Of a stretch of DNA of 64,000 bases, positions 18,184 through 27,638 are shown piece by piece. The notes under the pieces are model-generated. The model searched no databases, had not been told where the DNA came from, and saw only the letters and a program-made list of their open reading frames with translations. Where the stretch lies: assembly GCA_030430565.1 (NCBI GenBank), contig JAUIKS010000011.1:62001-126000 (forward strand). The letters are read 5' to 3'. Position 1 is the stretch's first letter. Each line of letters opens with the position of its first letter. The position numbers were made by a program, and so were the translations under genes. The DNA is from Polyangia bacterium. Lineage in GTDB: Bacteria > Myxococcota_A > Polyangia > Nannocystales > Nannocystaceae.

Positions 18184-19341
18184 ATGATTCAGGGTCTCCA
18201 AGCCGAGCCCAACAGCGATGACGCCGAGGAGCTGGCGACGTTTCGCAAGACGTTGCGGCAATTCGTTGCGAGCGAGATCGAGCCGCACATCAACAGTTGG
18301 GAGGAGGCCGGCGAATTTCCGCGGGCGCTCTACCGCCGCGCCGGCGCGCTCGGGCTCCTCGGTCTCGGCTTCCCTGAGCAGTACGGTGGCACCCCCGCAG
18401 GCAGCCACTGGATGATCGCGCTGTGCGAGGAGCTGGCGCGCGCCGGCTCGGGCGGGCTCATCGCCGGCCTGCTCAGCCACGGCATCGGCGCCCCCCCGAT
18501 CGTCGGCATGGGCTCGGACGCGCTCAAGGACCAGGTCGTCCCCGCGATCCTCTCCGGCGACAAGATCTCGGCGCTCGCCATCACCGAGCCCGGCGGCGGC
18601 TCCGATGTCGCCAACCTCCAGACCAGCGCGCGCCGCGACGGCGACCACTACGTCGTCAACGGCTCCAAGACGTTTATCACCTCGGGCGTGCGCGCCGACT
18701 ACATCACCACCGCCGTGCGCACCGGCGAAGGCGGCATGGGCGGCGTCTCGCTCCTGCTGATCGAGGGCGACACCCCGGGGCTGACCCGCACCGCGCTGCG
18801 CAAGATGGGCTGGTGGTGCTCCGACACCGCCACGCTGTACTTCGACGACTGCCGCGTCCCGGCCCGCAATTTGCTCGGCGAGGAGAACGAGGGCTTCCGC
18901 GGCATCATGATGAACTTCAACAACGAGCGGCTGATGCTCGCGGCCATGGCCTACGCGTTCTCGGCCGTCTGCCTCGACGAGGCCGTCGCCTACGCGCGCG
19001 AGCGCGTGACCTTCGGTCGCCCGCTGATCAAGCGCCAGGTCGTCCGTCACAAGCTCGTCGACATGGCCACGCAGATCGGCATGCTCCGCAGCCACCTGTA
19101 CGCGCTCGCCCGTCGCGTCGACGCCGGCGAGTGGCCGATCGCCGAGGTCTGTATGCTGAAGAACGCCGCGACCCAGTGCCTCGAGCGCTGCGCCAAGGAG
19201 GCCGTGCAGATCTTCGGCGGCGCCGGCTACATGCGCGACACCAAGGTCGAGCGCATCTATCGCGAGACGAAGGTCCTCGCAATCGGCGGCGGCGCCGAGG
19301 AGATCATGAAAGATCTCGCGGCCCGCCAGCTCGGCTGGTGA
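18184..19341 (+). CDS. Acyl-CoA dehydrogenase, long-chain (LCAD/IVD) class
   Basis: The ATG at 18184 gives 385 residues, the usual length. FAD- and acyl-CoA-binding segments are present: ALAITEPGGGSDVANLQT, the VNGSKTFITSG strand, and C-terminal IFGGAGYMRDTKVERIYRE. The usual MCAD catalytic EGT near the end is replaced by GGG (AIGGGAEEIMKDL), as in LCAD and isovaleryl-CoA dehydrogenase. In those enzymes the base is a Glu on an internal helix, which matches Glu248 in FNNERLMLA. It oxidises acyl-CoA to 2-enoyl-CoA with electrons passed to ETF. The next gene, an acyl-CoA synthetase on the same strand 103 bases on, makes the substrate class. Confidence 0.93.
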   Translation: MIQGLQAEPNSDDAEELATFRKTLRQFVASEIEPHINSWEEAGEFPRALYRRAGALGLLGLGFPEQYGGTPAGSHWMIALCEELARAGSGGLIAGLLSHGIGAPPIVGMGSDALKDQVVPAILSGDKISALAITEPGGGSDVANLQTSARRDGDHYVVNGSKTFITSGVRADYITTAVRTGEGGMGGVSLLLIEGDTPGLTRTALRKMGWWCSDTATLYFDDCRVPARNLLGEENEGFRGIMMNFNNERLMLAAMAYAFSAVCLDEAVAYARERVTFGRPLIKRQVVRHKLVDMATQIGMLRSHLYALARRVDAGEWPIAEVCMLKNAATQCLERCAKEAVQIFGGAGYMRDTKVERIYRETKVLAIGGGAEEIMKDLAARQLGW

Positions 19342-19444
19342 AGCGAAGCGCGCTCAGCCATCATCCCCTGCCCCGCACCCCCGAGACCCGAGGCCGCCGC
19401 GCGCCGCGCGACCGCCTGTCCGATCGACGAACCCGAAAACGACG

Positions 19445-21367
19445 ATGGCATCCGGCACCATCCCAGCGCGTTTCTTCGCCCAGGGACGAGCGCGACCCGA
19501 CGCGCCCGGCTACTACGTCCGGCGCGGCGACCCGTGGCTGCGCATCTCCTGGGGTCAGTACGTCGACAACGTTCGGGACGTCGGGCGCGCGCTCATCGGC
19601 CTCGGCCTCGACGCCGGAGACCGCGTGTGCATCCTCGGATTTAACCGCCCCGAGTGGGTCGAGATGGCGCTCGGCTGCATGGCCGCTGGCGTCATCCCGG
19701 CGGGCATCTACACCGGGCACACGCCCGCCGCCATCGGCCACATCCTCCGTCACTCGCGCGCCCGCGTCCTGCTGCTCGAGGACCTGCGCTACTGGCCCAA
19801 GCTCGAGCGAGCCGGCGACGCGCTCGCCGGCATCGAGCACATCGTGCTCATGCGGGCGACCGCGCTCCCCGAATCGAGTGAGCTTCGCGACCCGAGCGAG
19901 CCCGGGCCCGGCGACGACCCGCGCCTGCTCAGCTGGGACGCCTTCTTGACCCGCGCCGAGGGCGTCCCGAACAGCGCGCTCGACAACCGCAGCCGCGAGC
20001 TCGGCGAGGACGACCTCGCGACCCTCGTCTACACCCCCGGGACCACCGGCCAGCCCAAGGCCGTGATGCTCTCGCACCGCAACCTCGTGTGGACCGCCCA
20101 GACCGCCGCCGAGCTGATCGGCGTGCACCCCGACGACAGCAGCCTCTCCTACCTGCCGCTCTCGCACATCATCGAGCAGCTGTTCTCGATCTACCTGCCC
20201 GCGATCAGCGGCTCCGCCGTCTACTTCGCCGACTCCCTCGGGCGCGTCGCCTTCAGCCTCAAGGAGGTTCAGCCGACGATCGTGTTCGGCGAGTCCCGCG
20301 TCTGGGAGGCCTTCCACGCCCGGCTCAACCTCCTGATCAAGCGCGCCTCGGGCCCCCGCAAGCGGATCATCTCCTGGGCCATCAGCGTCTCGCGTCGCGC
20401 CCACGCGCTCCAGCGCGAGGGCAAGTCCGCCTCGCGCCTGCTCGCCGCCCAGCACCAGATCGCGCGTCGCCTCGCGCTCGACCGGATCCGCAGCTCGCTC
20501 GGCCTGGGCCGCGCGCGGATCTGCATGTCCGGCGCCGCCCCGCTCGACGCTGAGCTGCTCGAGTTCTTCACCGGGCTCGACATCGTCATTCAAGAGGCCT
20601 ACGGGCAGACCGAGGCCAGCGGGACCACGACCTTCAACCGCAGCGACCACGAGGGCGCCCCGGGCCAGCTGCGCTTCGGGACCGTCGGCAAGCCGCTCCC
20701 CGGGGTCGAGGTCCGCCTCGCCGACGACGGCGAACTGCTGGTCAAGGGCCCCAACGTGTTCCTGGGCTACGAGGGCGACGACGAAGCCACCCGCGCGCGC
20801 CTCGTCGACGGCTGGCTGCACTCCGGCGACCTCGGGACCATCGACGAGCACGGCTTCCTCACCGTCACCAGCCGCAAGCGCGACCTCATCACCACGCGCG
20901 GCGGCGCGGTCGTCTCCCCCCACGCCGTCGAGCTCGCGCTCAAGCGCCACGAGCTGGTCGACGAGGCCGTCATCGTCGGCCACGAGCGCGACTACCTCGC
21001 GGCGCTCATCATCGTCCACGCGCCCGCCGCCAAGCGCCTCGGTGATGGGCAAGCGCTCCCGCACCGCAGCCCGCAGGTCCGCGAGGTGATCGCCGCCCAC
21101 ATCGACGCCTTCAACGCGGGGCGCCCCGCGGACGAGCACATCCGCCGCTTCGAGCTGCTCGCGCGCCCGCTGACGATCGACGACGGCGAGCTCACCCCCT
21201 CGCTCAAGCTCCGCCGCGACGTCATCCACGAGCGCTTCGCCGACGCGATCGAGGGCCTCTACCGAGACCCGCCGGACATGACCGTATCGCCAGATCCGGT
21301 GAGCCCCGCCGCGCCCGAGCCGCGCGCTCACGCGGGCGGCGTGAAGCCGCGCCAGAACTCCTCGTAG
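19445..21367 (+). CDS. Long-chain acyl-CoA synthetase (AMP-binding, FACL)
   Basis: Length is 640 residues from the ATG at 19445. The P-loop motif reads YTPGTTGQPKAVMLSH near residue 195; the family normally has YTSGTTGxPKG, so Ser is Pro and Gly is Ala, a mild change. The A5 motif is EAYGQTEASG, and the hinge and C-terminal motifs are GWLHSGDLG and SRKRDLITTRGG. The family activates fatty acids to acyl-CoA with ATP through an acyl-AMP intermediate. It follows the acyl-CoA dehydrogenase in the same direction. Its last 40 bases overlap the convergent minus-strand gene at 21328. Confidence 0.93.
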   Translation: MASGTIPARFFAQGRARPDAPGYYVRRGDPWLRISWGQYVDNVRDVGRALIGLGLDAGDRVCILGFNRPEWVEMALGCMAAGVIPAGIYTGHTPAAIGHILRHSRARVLLLEDLRYWPKLERAGDALAGIEHIVLMRATALPESSELRDPSEPGPGDDPRLLSWDAFLTRAEGVPNSALDNRSRELGEDDLATLVYTPGTTGQPKAVMLSHRNLVWTAQTAAELIGVHPDDSSLSYLPLSHIIEQLFSIYLPAISGSAVYFADSLGRVAFSLKEVQPTIVFGESRVWEAFHARLNLLIKRASGPRKRIISWAISVSRRAHALQREGKSASRLLAAQHQIARRLALDRIRSSLGLGRARICMSGAAPLDAELLEFFTGLDIVIQEAYGQTEASGTTTFNRSDHEGAPGQLRFGTVGKPLPGVEVRLADDGELLVKGPNVFLGYEGDDEATRARLVDGWLHSGDLGTIDEHGFLTVTSRKRDLITTRGGAVVSPHAVELALKRHELVDEAVIVGHERDYLAALIIVHAPAAKRLGDGQALPHRSPQVREVIAAHIDAFNAGRPADEHIRRFELLARPLTIDDGELTPSLKLRRDVIHERFADAIEGLYRDPPDMTVSPDPVSPAAPEPRAHAGGVKPRQNSS

Positions 21368-21966
21368 ACGCGCCAGAACGGCTCCCAAGGCGCGACGAAC
21401 TCAAACCGCCGGCCGCCCCACGAGCGCTCCATCGTCTCCCACGAGCGCGGGCGGGGCTGACCGTCTCGATGTGAGTGATTCGCGCCGCGGATCCGGAGCT
21501 TCGCGGGCTCCCCCGGGTCACGCTGGAGCGCCACGTAGAGCGTCGGCGCGCCCACGTCCACCATGAACAGCTGCTCGAGGAGCACCCCGCCCGCCACGTC
21601 CACGCGCGCGCGCTCGATCGGCTGTAGGCGCCCGGCGCTGCCCGTCAGCTGGAGCGGGAACACCGGGTGGCAGAACTCGGCGAGGTAGATGTCCTCCGCG
21701 ATGCGCTCGCGCTGACGGGTGATCCAGCCCGCGGGGTAGTCACGCGGGTCCTCGTCCGCGCCGTCCTCCCCGTACATGTACTCGTCGAGCGCGTCACCCC
21801 ACAGGCTCGCGGCGGGCTCGTCCCCCTCGGGGAAGTCCTCCGCGTCATACACCGCGATCGCGCGCGTGACGGTTCCGCACGAAGACGGCGCCGACTCGAT
21901 CAGCCGCACGCGCGGCGCGTGGAGCTCATGACGGAGCTCGCGCCAGGGCCCTGATGAGATCCACAT
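21328..21966 (-). CDS. Hypothetical protein, 212 aa
   Basis: I do not recognise the family. The sequence is rich in aromatic and acidic residues with normal amino-acid balance, for example DEYMYGEDGADEDP in the middle and WEPFWRVYEEFWRGF at the end, which argues for a real gene. There is no signal peptide or membrane segment. A beta-rich stretch covers residues about 110-165. It begins 40 bases downstream of the KAS III stop on the same strand and ends inside the 3' end of the opposing acyl-CoA synthetase gene. Confidence 0.7.
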   Translation of the reverse strand: MWISSGPWRELRHELHAPRVRLIESAPSSCGTVTRAIAVYDAEDFPEGDEPAASLWGDALDEYMYGEDGADEDPRDYPAGWITRQRERIAEDIYLAEFCHPVFPLQLTGSAGRLQPIERARVDVAGGVLLEQLFMVDVGAPTLYVALQRDPGEPAKLRIRGANHSHRDGQPRPRSWETMERSWGGRRFEFVAPWEPFWRVYEEFWRGFTPPA

Positions 21967-22006
21967 GCTCGCTCGAGCATGCCACCGCCAACGCGGGCCC
22001 GCGAGC

Positions 22007-23065
22007 TCAGTAGCGCATCAGCGCCGCGCCCCAGTGCAGGCCCGCGCCGAGGCCCAACAGACACAGCAGCTGCCCGCGCTCGATCTTCCCGCCGCGGATC
22101 AGCTCGTCGAGCAGGATCGCGATGGTCGCCGAGGACGTGTTGCCGTAGCGCGCGATGTTCGAGGGCACCTTCTCCGGCGGCAGCTTGAGCGCGTCGCGGA
22201 CCGCGAAGTTGATCCGGTCGTTGGCCTGGTGCGCGATCACCCAGTCGACATCCTCGGTCGTGCACTCATGCCGCGCGCACAGCTCTCGCACCACCTTGGG
22301 CAGCTTCTTCACCGCGTGCTTGAACAGGCTGCGCCCCGCCATGCGCGGCACGTACAGCTCCTCGTCGATCATCTCCTTGGTCAGAAACGGCCGGCTTCGG
22401 AACCCGCCGCCCAGCAGCGCGATGTCCTCGGCGTAGTCGCCGTCCGTGTGCAGCTGCGCGCCGAGGAAGCCGTGGCCCTCGACCTCTGACTTTCGAAGGA
22501 CCATCGCGCCCGCGCCGTCGCCGAAGATCACCGCCAGCCCGCGGTGCTTCGTCGCCTGCGCGCGCGCCTCCGGCGAGACCTCCGCGTCACGCTCGCCGTA
22601 CAGCACGTCCCAATCCTTCCACGGCATAAAGCCCGCGTGGGCGTCCGCGCCGACCATCAGGATCGTCTTCGCCGCGCCCGTCGAGATCAGGCCGTTGGCG
22701 ACCTGCATGCTGAACGGCATCGACGCGCACTGCTGCTGGAGGTCAAAGGCCGGCACGCCCTGGATCCCCAGCTTCGCGCCGATCAGCCCGCCTGAGCCCG
22801 GGAACTTGTAGTCCGAGGTCATCGACGAGCACAGGATCGCGTCGATCTCCCCCCGGTCGATGCCAGCCGCCTCGATCGCGCGCTCCGCTGCCCGAAAGCC
22901 CAGGTCGCTGGCGGTCTCGCCCTCGCCCGCGTAGTGCCGCTGATGGATCCCCGTGCGCGGACGGATCCACTCGTCGCTCGTGTCCATGACCCGCGCGAGG
23001 TCATGGTTCGTGACGGGCCTGCCGGGCGCGTAGCTGCCTGTACCGATAATCGTGACGCCGGTCAT
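22007..23065 (-). CDS. fabH: 3-oxoacyl-[ACP] synthase III (KAS III/FabH-like)
   Basis: The ATG at 23065 gives 352 residues beginning MTGVTIIGTGSYAPGR, typical of FabH; codons upstream in the frame are not family-like. The Cys-His-Asn triad is visible: Cys113 in QQQCASM, His279 in VIAHQAND, and Asn309 in RYGNTSSAT. The glycine-rich GLGAGLHWGA end is also typical. KAS III condenses acetyl-CoA or another acyl-CoA with malonyl-ACP. The pocket sequence after Cys113 (ASMPFSM) differs from the usual A(C)AGF, and an insert near residues 145-170 is present, so the substrate may not be acetyl-CoA. A thiolase-fold paralogue making a secondary metabolite is possible; the symbol marks family, not proven function. 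Confidence 0.88.
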   Translation of the reverse strand: MTGVTIIGTGSYAPGRPVTNHDLARVMDTSDEWIRPRTGIHQRHYAGEGETASDLGFRAAERAIEAAGIDRGEIDAILCSSMTSDYKFPGSGGLIGAKLGIQGVPAFDLQQQCASMPFSMQVANGLISTGAAKTILMVGADAHAGFMPWKDWDVLYGERDAEVSPEARAQATKHRGLAVIFGDGAGAMVLRKSEVEGHGFLGAQLHTDGDYAEDIALLGGGFRSRPFLTKEMIDEELYVPRMAGRSLFKHAVKKLPKVVRELCARHECTTEDVDWVIAHQANDRINFAVRDALKLPPEKVPSNIARYGNTSSATIAILLDELIRGGKIERGQLLCLLGLGAGLHWGAALMRY

Positions 23066-23206
23066 CGGCCAGGACGCTACACCACAACCCCGAGCCGAGG
23101 CCGCGGAGCACAATACCGACGCAACTCACACGGAGCGCGACTCCGCGAACGTGACGCGCGGTTAACAGACCGCGAAGACAGGTTCGCGGACACGCGTTTT
23201 TTTTAG

Positions 23207-23227
23207 AAAAAGCCGCGAGAGCGCGGC
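23207..23227 (-). terminator. Rho-independent terminator of the lipoprotein gene at 23262
   Basis: On the minus strand, 35 bases after the stop, a perfect 6-bp stem GCCGCG/CGCGGC with loop CTCT is followed by TTTTT. This is the clearest intrinsic terminator in the window. Confidence 0.85.
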
Positions 23228-23261
23228 CGAGCGACCCGGCCACGCGCCCTCGAGAACGCGG

Positions 23262-23966
23262 TTATTCGCGCGGAACGGGGCACGACGCTGGTTCGTCCCA
23301 GACGCGCAGCGGACCCTCGATCACAAACTCTGTCCCGTCGATCGAGAACTCCTCGAGCACGCCTCCGGGCGCGAAGATGGTGTCGAGCGTCCCAGCGAGC
23401 CGTACGGTGATCGAGCTCTCATGACACGCGCGCGTGAACACGCCATCATCTTGGATTTGAACCGCGCCGAGGGAGATGCTTCCCAACACCTCGGCGTCGA
23501 GATCATAGTATGTCGCGGCGAGCGACGGGGGGAAGCCAGGACACCCTCCCTCCCCGTCGAACGTCACGCTGGAGACCACCAACGCGTCGGCCTCGTCCAG
23601 ATACTTCTCTGCCGTGATGAAGAGTTCGCACGAAAAATCGTTGGACTTACGAAACCAGAACGCAACGCTGGTCACACAAGGCTCGTTCGCGTCGAGGGCG
23701 CTGTAGTTCACGCTGACCTCTACGGTGTCGAACTCAACAGCTCCTTCGGGGGTCTGCAGCGCCCCCTGAAACGGGATGAGCTCCGGCTCGTCGCAGCTCA
23801 GCGCCTCGTCCTCCGGCGCGTCAGGGACACTCGACGACTCGTCGTAGCCGGTCATCTCGTCCTCCACGTGATGGTCATCAAGCGCGCACCCAAACCCGAG
23901 CGCGCTCGAGACAACCAACAACGACGACAGAAAAACACAACGACCAATCAAACCTGGGGTCTTCAT
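23262..23966 (-). CDS. Lipoprotein of unknown function, 234 aa
   Basis: The ATG at 23966 gives a signal peptide ending in LGFGC, a lipobox, followed by an acidic linker. The body (residues about 60-234) has many beta-type segments and six Cys that could form three disulphides. I do not recognise a domain. GC content and codon use look lower than neighbouring genes, with several A/T-ending codons. The downstream terminator at 23207-23227 makes it a separate transcription unit from the KAS III gene. Confidence 0.75.
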   Translation of the reverse strand: MKTPGLIGRCVFLSSLLVVSSALGFGCALDDHHVEDEMTGYDESSSVPDAPEDEALSCDEPELIPFQGALQTPEGAVEFDTVEVSVNYSALDANEPCVTSVAFWFRKSNDFSCELFITAEKYLDEADALVVSSVTFDGEGGCPGFPPSLAATYYDLDAEVLGSISLGAVQIQDDGVFTRACHESSITVRLAGTLDTIFAPGGVLEEFSIDGTEFVIEGPLRVWDEPASCPVPRE

Positions 23967-24099
23967 CCGTGGCTCACTTTCGCGATCACGCGACGCCCCG
24001 CTTGAAAAATTCGTCTGTGTCTTCGCTCGAGCGTCGCGCACATCCACGAGGTCGGCCGTCGCCGCCCGCGGTTGCGCCACATCGACAAATTTTTGATAT

Positions 24100-25998
24100 C
24101 TAAAAAACGCCGTGCAGGGGTCCGCCTCGAGCTGCCAGCGCGTCCACCGAGCGCGTCACCGCCGGATCTTCGACGAGCGGCGGCGCTTGGTGGGGCTTGA
24201 GGCGCGCGTCGATCACCAGCGCGCCCGTGCAGCCCCAGTGCTTGTGCTCCGTGAACGCCCCCACGCCGTGCACATCCACCGCCGGGTTCGAGCGCGTGAA
24301 CGTCACCCACAGGAAATTCCCGAGCGCGCGCGCGGTCATCTCGCTGTCGTCCACCACCACCACCAGCGGGAACTGATTGATCGGGTGCTCGCGCCCCAGG
24401 GCCGCGCACAGCCGCGGCACCGCGTCGTCGAAGGACTGCGGCCGTCGCTCGCGCCCCGCCAGCCCCGTCGGGCTCCACGGCGCCCCCGCGATCCCCGGGC
24501 CGCGCACCGCCAGCACCCCCGGCATCACCACGCGCGGCTCGCTAAAACCGTCGGGCAGCGAGAAATTCGCCGGGAGATCCGTCGGCAGCTCCCGCCGCGC
24601 CGGCCCGACCGCCGCGACCACCAGCTTCGAGCCCTGGTTGAGCCCGTGGCCCGTGTAGTCCAGCGTGTCGATCGTCGTGCGTGTCTGAAAGTGCAGGTCG
24701 CGGCGCCAGTCGACGCGCGCGAGCGCGTGCTGAAGGTACGCCCGGATGTCCGCAGCCGACAGCGCCGGCGCGTCCTCCCCCGCGATCATGAACAGGTACT
24801 TCGCCAGCGACAGCTGCCCCTGCCCGAGCACCGCGTTGGCGATCGTCAGCAGCTCCTGCGGCTCCGCCCGCGCGGCGTAGGGCGTGTAGCGCTCGCTCCC
24901 GATCGCCAGCAGCAGCGGGTGCACGCCGGCCGCGTCGACGGCGTGCACCTCGCGGAGCCCCGGGATCACGGTCGGGATCACGGGGCCGGTGAGCTCATGG
25001 ATCAGCTCGCCGAACAGCGTGTCCTCCTGCGGCGGCCGACCGACCACGGTGAACGGCCAGATCGCGCCCGCGCGGTGGTAGACCTTATCGACGCGCAGCA
25101 CCGGGAAGTCGTGGGCCAGGCTGTAGTAGCCGAGGTGATCGCCAAATGGCCCTTCGGGCAGGCGCCGCTCAGGGTCGACGGTCCCGGTGATGCAGAAGTC
25201 CGACTCGGCCGCGATCGCCGGGTGCCAGGCGCCCGCGGCGTCGCGCCAGCCTCGACGCATCCGGACGCGCCGGCCGCCGAGCGCGCCCGCGAACATCAGC
25301 TCGCTGAGCCCCTCCGGCAAGGGCATGACCGCCGCGACCGCCATCGCCGGCGGGCCGCCGACGAAGATGTTGACGCGAAACGGCTCCCCGGCCGCGATCG
25401 CCTTTTGATGGTGCACGCCGATCCCGCGATGGATCTGGTAGTGCAGCCCGATCTCGGCGTCCGGCTGATACGCGTTCCCGGACAGCTGCACGCGGTACAT
25501 CCCGAGGTTCGAACGCATGCACCCGGGGCTGCGCACGTCCTCGCTGTAGACCTGCGGCAGCGTGATGAACGGGCCGCCGTCCTCGGGCCACGAGACCAGG
25601 CCCGGGAGCGCGCTGACGGTCGTCTGATGCGCCATAACAGCCGCCCGCCGACGCAGCTTCGGCAGCGTCCGCAAGCCCGTCAGCGGCACGCCGAGATACC
25701 GCCACGGCCGCTTGAAGAGCGCCTCGGGGTCGACCTTGAGCTCGACCAGCCGACGCACCGCCGCGAGCGTGTCGCGGAACATGAAGCGCACCCGCGCCAT
25801 GGTCCCGAACAGGTTCGAGACCATCGGGAAGCGCGTACCCTTCACGCGCGTGAAGTAGAGCGCGGGTCCGCCGGCCGCGAACACGCGCCGCTGGATCTCC
25901 GCCGCCTGCAGGTGCGGATCGATCTCGTGGTCGATACGCAGCAGGTGACCTCCTCGTTCGAGATCGCGGATGCAGTGCGCGAGCGTGCGATAGCCCAT
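24100..25998 (-). CDS. UbiD-family prenylated-FMN decarboxylase
   Basis: The ATG at 25998 (MGYRTLAHC) gives 632 residues; the frame is open upstream but runs into the next gene. UbiD marks are CMRSNLGMYRVQLSG, HHQKAIAAGEPFRVNI, the catalytic EGPFGDHLGYYS region near residue 285, PLPEGLSELMFAG, and the C-terminal VVVVDDSEM. UbiD enzymes decarboxylate aromatic or unsaturated acids using prenylated FMN. The protein is about 130 residues longer than E. coli UbiD, with extra sequence in the second half, like the long UbiD paralogues of other phyla. No ubiX flavin prenyltransferase is in the window. The epimerase gene lies 86 bases upstream on the same strand. Substrate unknown; quinone biosynthesis is possible. 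Confidence 0.88.
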   Translation of the reverse strand: MGYRTLAHCIRDLERGGHLLRIDHEIDPHLQAAEIQRRVFAAGGPALYFTRVKGTRFPMVSNLFGTMARVRFMFRDTLAAVRRLVELKVDPEALFKRPWRYLGVPLTGLRTLPKLRRRAAVMAHQTTVSALPGLVSWPEDGGPFITLPQVYSEDVRSPGCMRSNLGMYRVQLSGNAYQPDAEIGLHYQIHRGIGVHHQKAIAAGEPFRVNIFVGGPPAMAVAAVMPLPEGLSELMFAGALGGRRVRMRRGWRDAAGAWHPAIAAESDFCITGTVDPERRLPEGPFGDHLGYYSLAHDFPVLRVDKVYHRAGAIWPFTVVGRPPQEDTLFGELIHELTGPVIPTVIPGLREVHAVDAAGVHPLLLAIGSERYTPYAARAEPQELLTIANAVLGQGQLSLAKYLFMIAGEDAPALSAADIRAYLQHALARVDWRRDLHFQTRTTIDTLDYTGHGLNQGSKLVVAAVGPARRELPTDLPANFSLPDGFSEPRVVMPGVLAVRGPGIAGAPWSPTGLAGRERRPQSFDDAVPRLCAALGREHPINQFPLVVVVDDSEMTARALGNFLWVTFTRSNPAVDVHGVGAFTEHKHWGCTGALVIDARLKPHQAPPLVEDPAVTRSVDALAARGGPLHGVF

Positions 25999-26084
25999 TG
26001 GCCCCCGGGGACATATCCGCTCCCGCGTGACTCGTCCACACGACGCGACGATCCGTCGCCCCGCGCGTGCTTGAGAGACAGCCG

Positions 26085-27056
26085 CTACCCGCGAGCGCGC
26101 AGCTGCTCGGCGAGCGTCGCCATCCCCTGCTCGAGCGTGACCTTCGGCTGATACCCGAGCACGCGGCGCGCCAGCGTGATCGGGTAGCGCGCGCGTCGGC
26201 ACACGTACGCGATCGCGGGGCGCGTCATCGGCGGGGGGACGCGCAGCAGGGCGCACGCGCGCTCCAGCCCGCCGACCATCCCCAGCGCGACGCGACGCGA
26301 CATGCCCCCGCGGGGTCGGGGCGCGCCCCCGGCCGACGCGAGCCGCGTAAAGTAATCGCGGTAGGTCGTCGTCTCGCGGCCGTCGGTGATCGTGAAGACC
26401 TCGCCGATCGCCTCGCTCGAGTCGAGCGCGAGCGCGATCCCGTCGACGAGGTTCTCGATCCAGGTGTGCGCGATGTACCCCTGGCCGCGATCGATGAGGA
26501 CCGGCAGCCGCCGCCGCATCATCGCCAGCGGCCGCTGCACCCACGGCTGCGAGTCGAGCCCGTAGACATCACCGGGCCGGATGATCACCGCCGGCAAGCC
26601 GTCCCGCGCGATCGCGTCACGCACCAGCTGCTCAGCGCTCGCCTTGGTGTCGAAGTAGGGCGAGCCGGTGTCGAAGACCAGCGGCCGGCGGTCGCGGTCG
26701 TCGGCGTCGACCTGCGGCTCGCCTGGCTCGAGGCCGAGCGCCGCGATCGAGGAGATATGCACGAGGCGGTCGACATCGCTGGACAGCGCCGCGTGAACGA
26801 TGTTGCGCGTCCCCTCGACGTTGACCCGCAAAAATGACGCCGGTGAGCCGCGGTCATCCACGAGCGCGGCCGCGTGCACGACAGCCCGCGGCCGCAGCCG
26901 CAGCAGCGACTCCACGACATCCGCCGGGTCCGTCACGTCCAAGAACTCCACCGAGCCGCGGATATCGACGCCGACCACCGTCGCGCCGCGCTGGCGAAGT
27001 CGGCGGACGAGGGCGGCCCCGACGAACCCGGCCGCGCCCGTGACCAATACGTCCAC
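26085..27056 (-). CDS. NAD(P)-dependent epimerase/3beta-hydroxysteroid-dehydrogenase family protein
   Basis: GTG at 27056 puts the Rossmann motif TGAAGFVG at the N-terminus as usual; GAGGA lies just upstream. GTG at 27080 is a second possibility. Length is 323 residues. The extended SDR catalytic residues are Ser in HISSIAALG and YxxxK in PYFDTKASAE. The region GDVYGLDSQPWVQRP and the C-terminal part are typical of 3beta-HSD and sterol 4-alpha-carboxylate 3-dehydrogenase-like SDRs, as well as sugar epimerases. The substrate is not fixed by sequence. A perfect 14-bp inverted repeat lies 52 bases upstream of the start. The gene precedes and may be co-transcribed with the UbiD-family gene. Confidence 0.85.
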   Translation of the reverse strand: MDVLVTGAAGFVGAALVRRLRQRGATVVGVDIRGSVEFLDVTDPADVVESLLRLRPRAVVHAAALVDDRGSPASFLRVNVEGTRNIVHAALSSDVDRLVHISSIAALGLEPGEPQVDADDRDRRPLVFDTGSPYFDTKASAEQLVRDAIARDGLPAVIIRPGDVYGLDSQPWVQRPLAMMRRRLPVLIDRGQGYIAHTWIENLVDGIALALDSSEAIGEVFTITDGRETTTYRDYFTRLASAGGAPRPRGGMSRRVALGMVGGLERACALLRVPPPMTRPAIAYVCRRARYPITLARRVLGYQPKVTLEQGMATLAEQLRARG

Positions 27057-27638
27057 GGGTCCTCGAGTCCGCGCGTCCACCCGCGCAGGGTACCGTTTGC
27101 CGATCGAGGCGCGTACGCGCGACAACGCGCGTACGCGCCCACTGCGCACGAGATGGCTCCCATCGTGCGTCTCCTCCCCGCGCAGGCGACGCCAACTCAC
27201 GCCAACGCGCACGGCTCGGCCACCCCGTCGTTTCGCGCCGGGGCCGATCGCGAACACAGCGAGAGCACGCTGGGTACAGACCGTAAAAAACACGCTGTGA
27301 CGGCCGAATCACCCGCGAGCGCGCGTCGCTACGCCGACGAGCGAGCGGGCCGCGCCGGACAATTCCCCCACGTGCATCCCCGCGCGACAACACGCGGTAT
27401 CACGCGGCAACGACGCAACCATTTCATTTCCGACGCAAAGCGTGTTAACCACCCCCTGTCGTCAGCACCACGACCCGACCATCAGGCCATCGTGTTCATC
27501 CCGGCCCCCACCGGCCGACGGAACCCCAACGAGAGCCGGCCTGAAAGGTCACAACCCGCCGTATGGGTACAGGGATTTGGCCGAGGTGCAGCTCGCGGGA
27601 CCGCCCCACACCGGTGCCCGCGAAAGGAGATATCCACG
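27057..27638. other. Long divergent intergenic region, about 580 bases
   Basis: The region lies between the epimerase (minus) and the small charged protein (plus). It is less GC-rich than its surroundings in places (for example 27410-27460). It holds the inverted repeat at 27108-27139 and a strong Shine-Dalgarno at 27623-27629. Open frames through it on both strands have no family character. The small-gene side may be a long untranslated leader, but I cannot point to a promoter. Confidence 0.5.
27108..27139. promoter_or_regulatory. Perfect 14-bp inverted repeat with ACAA loop
   Basis: The arms are GGCGCGTACGCGCG and its exact complement CGCGCGTACGCGCC, separated by ACAA. Each arm is itself palindromic around GCGCGTACGCGC. 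It is 52 bases upstream of the epimerase start and could be an operator for a dimeric regulator or a stable hairpin in the leader. No T-run follows on either strand, so it is unlikely to be an intrinsic terminator. Confidence 0.6.
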
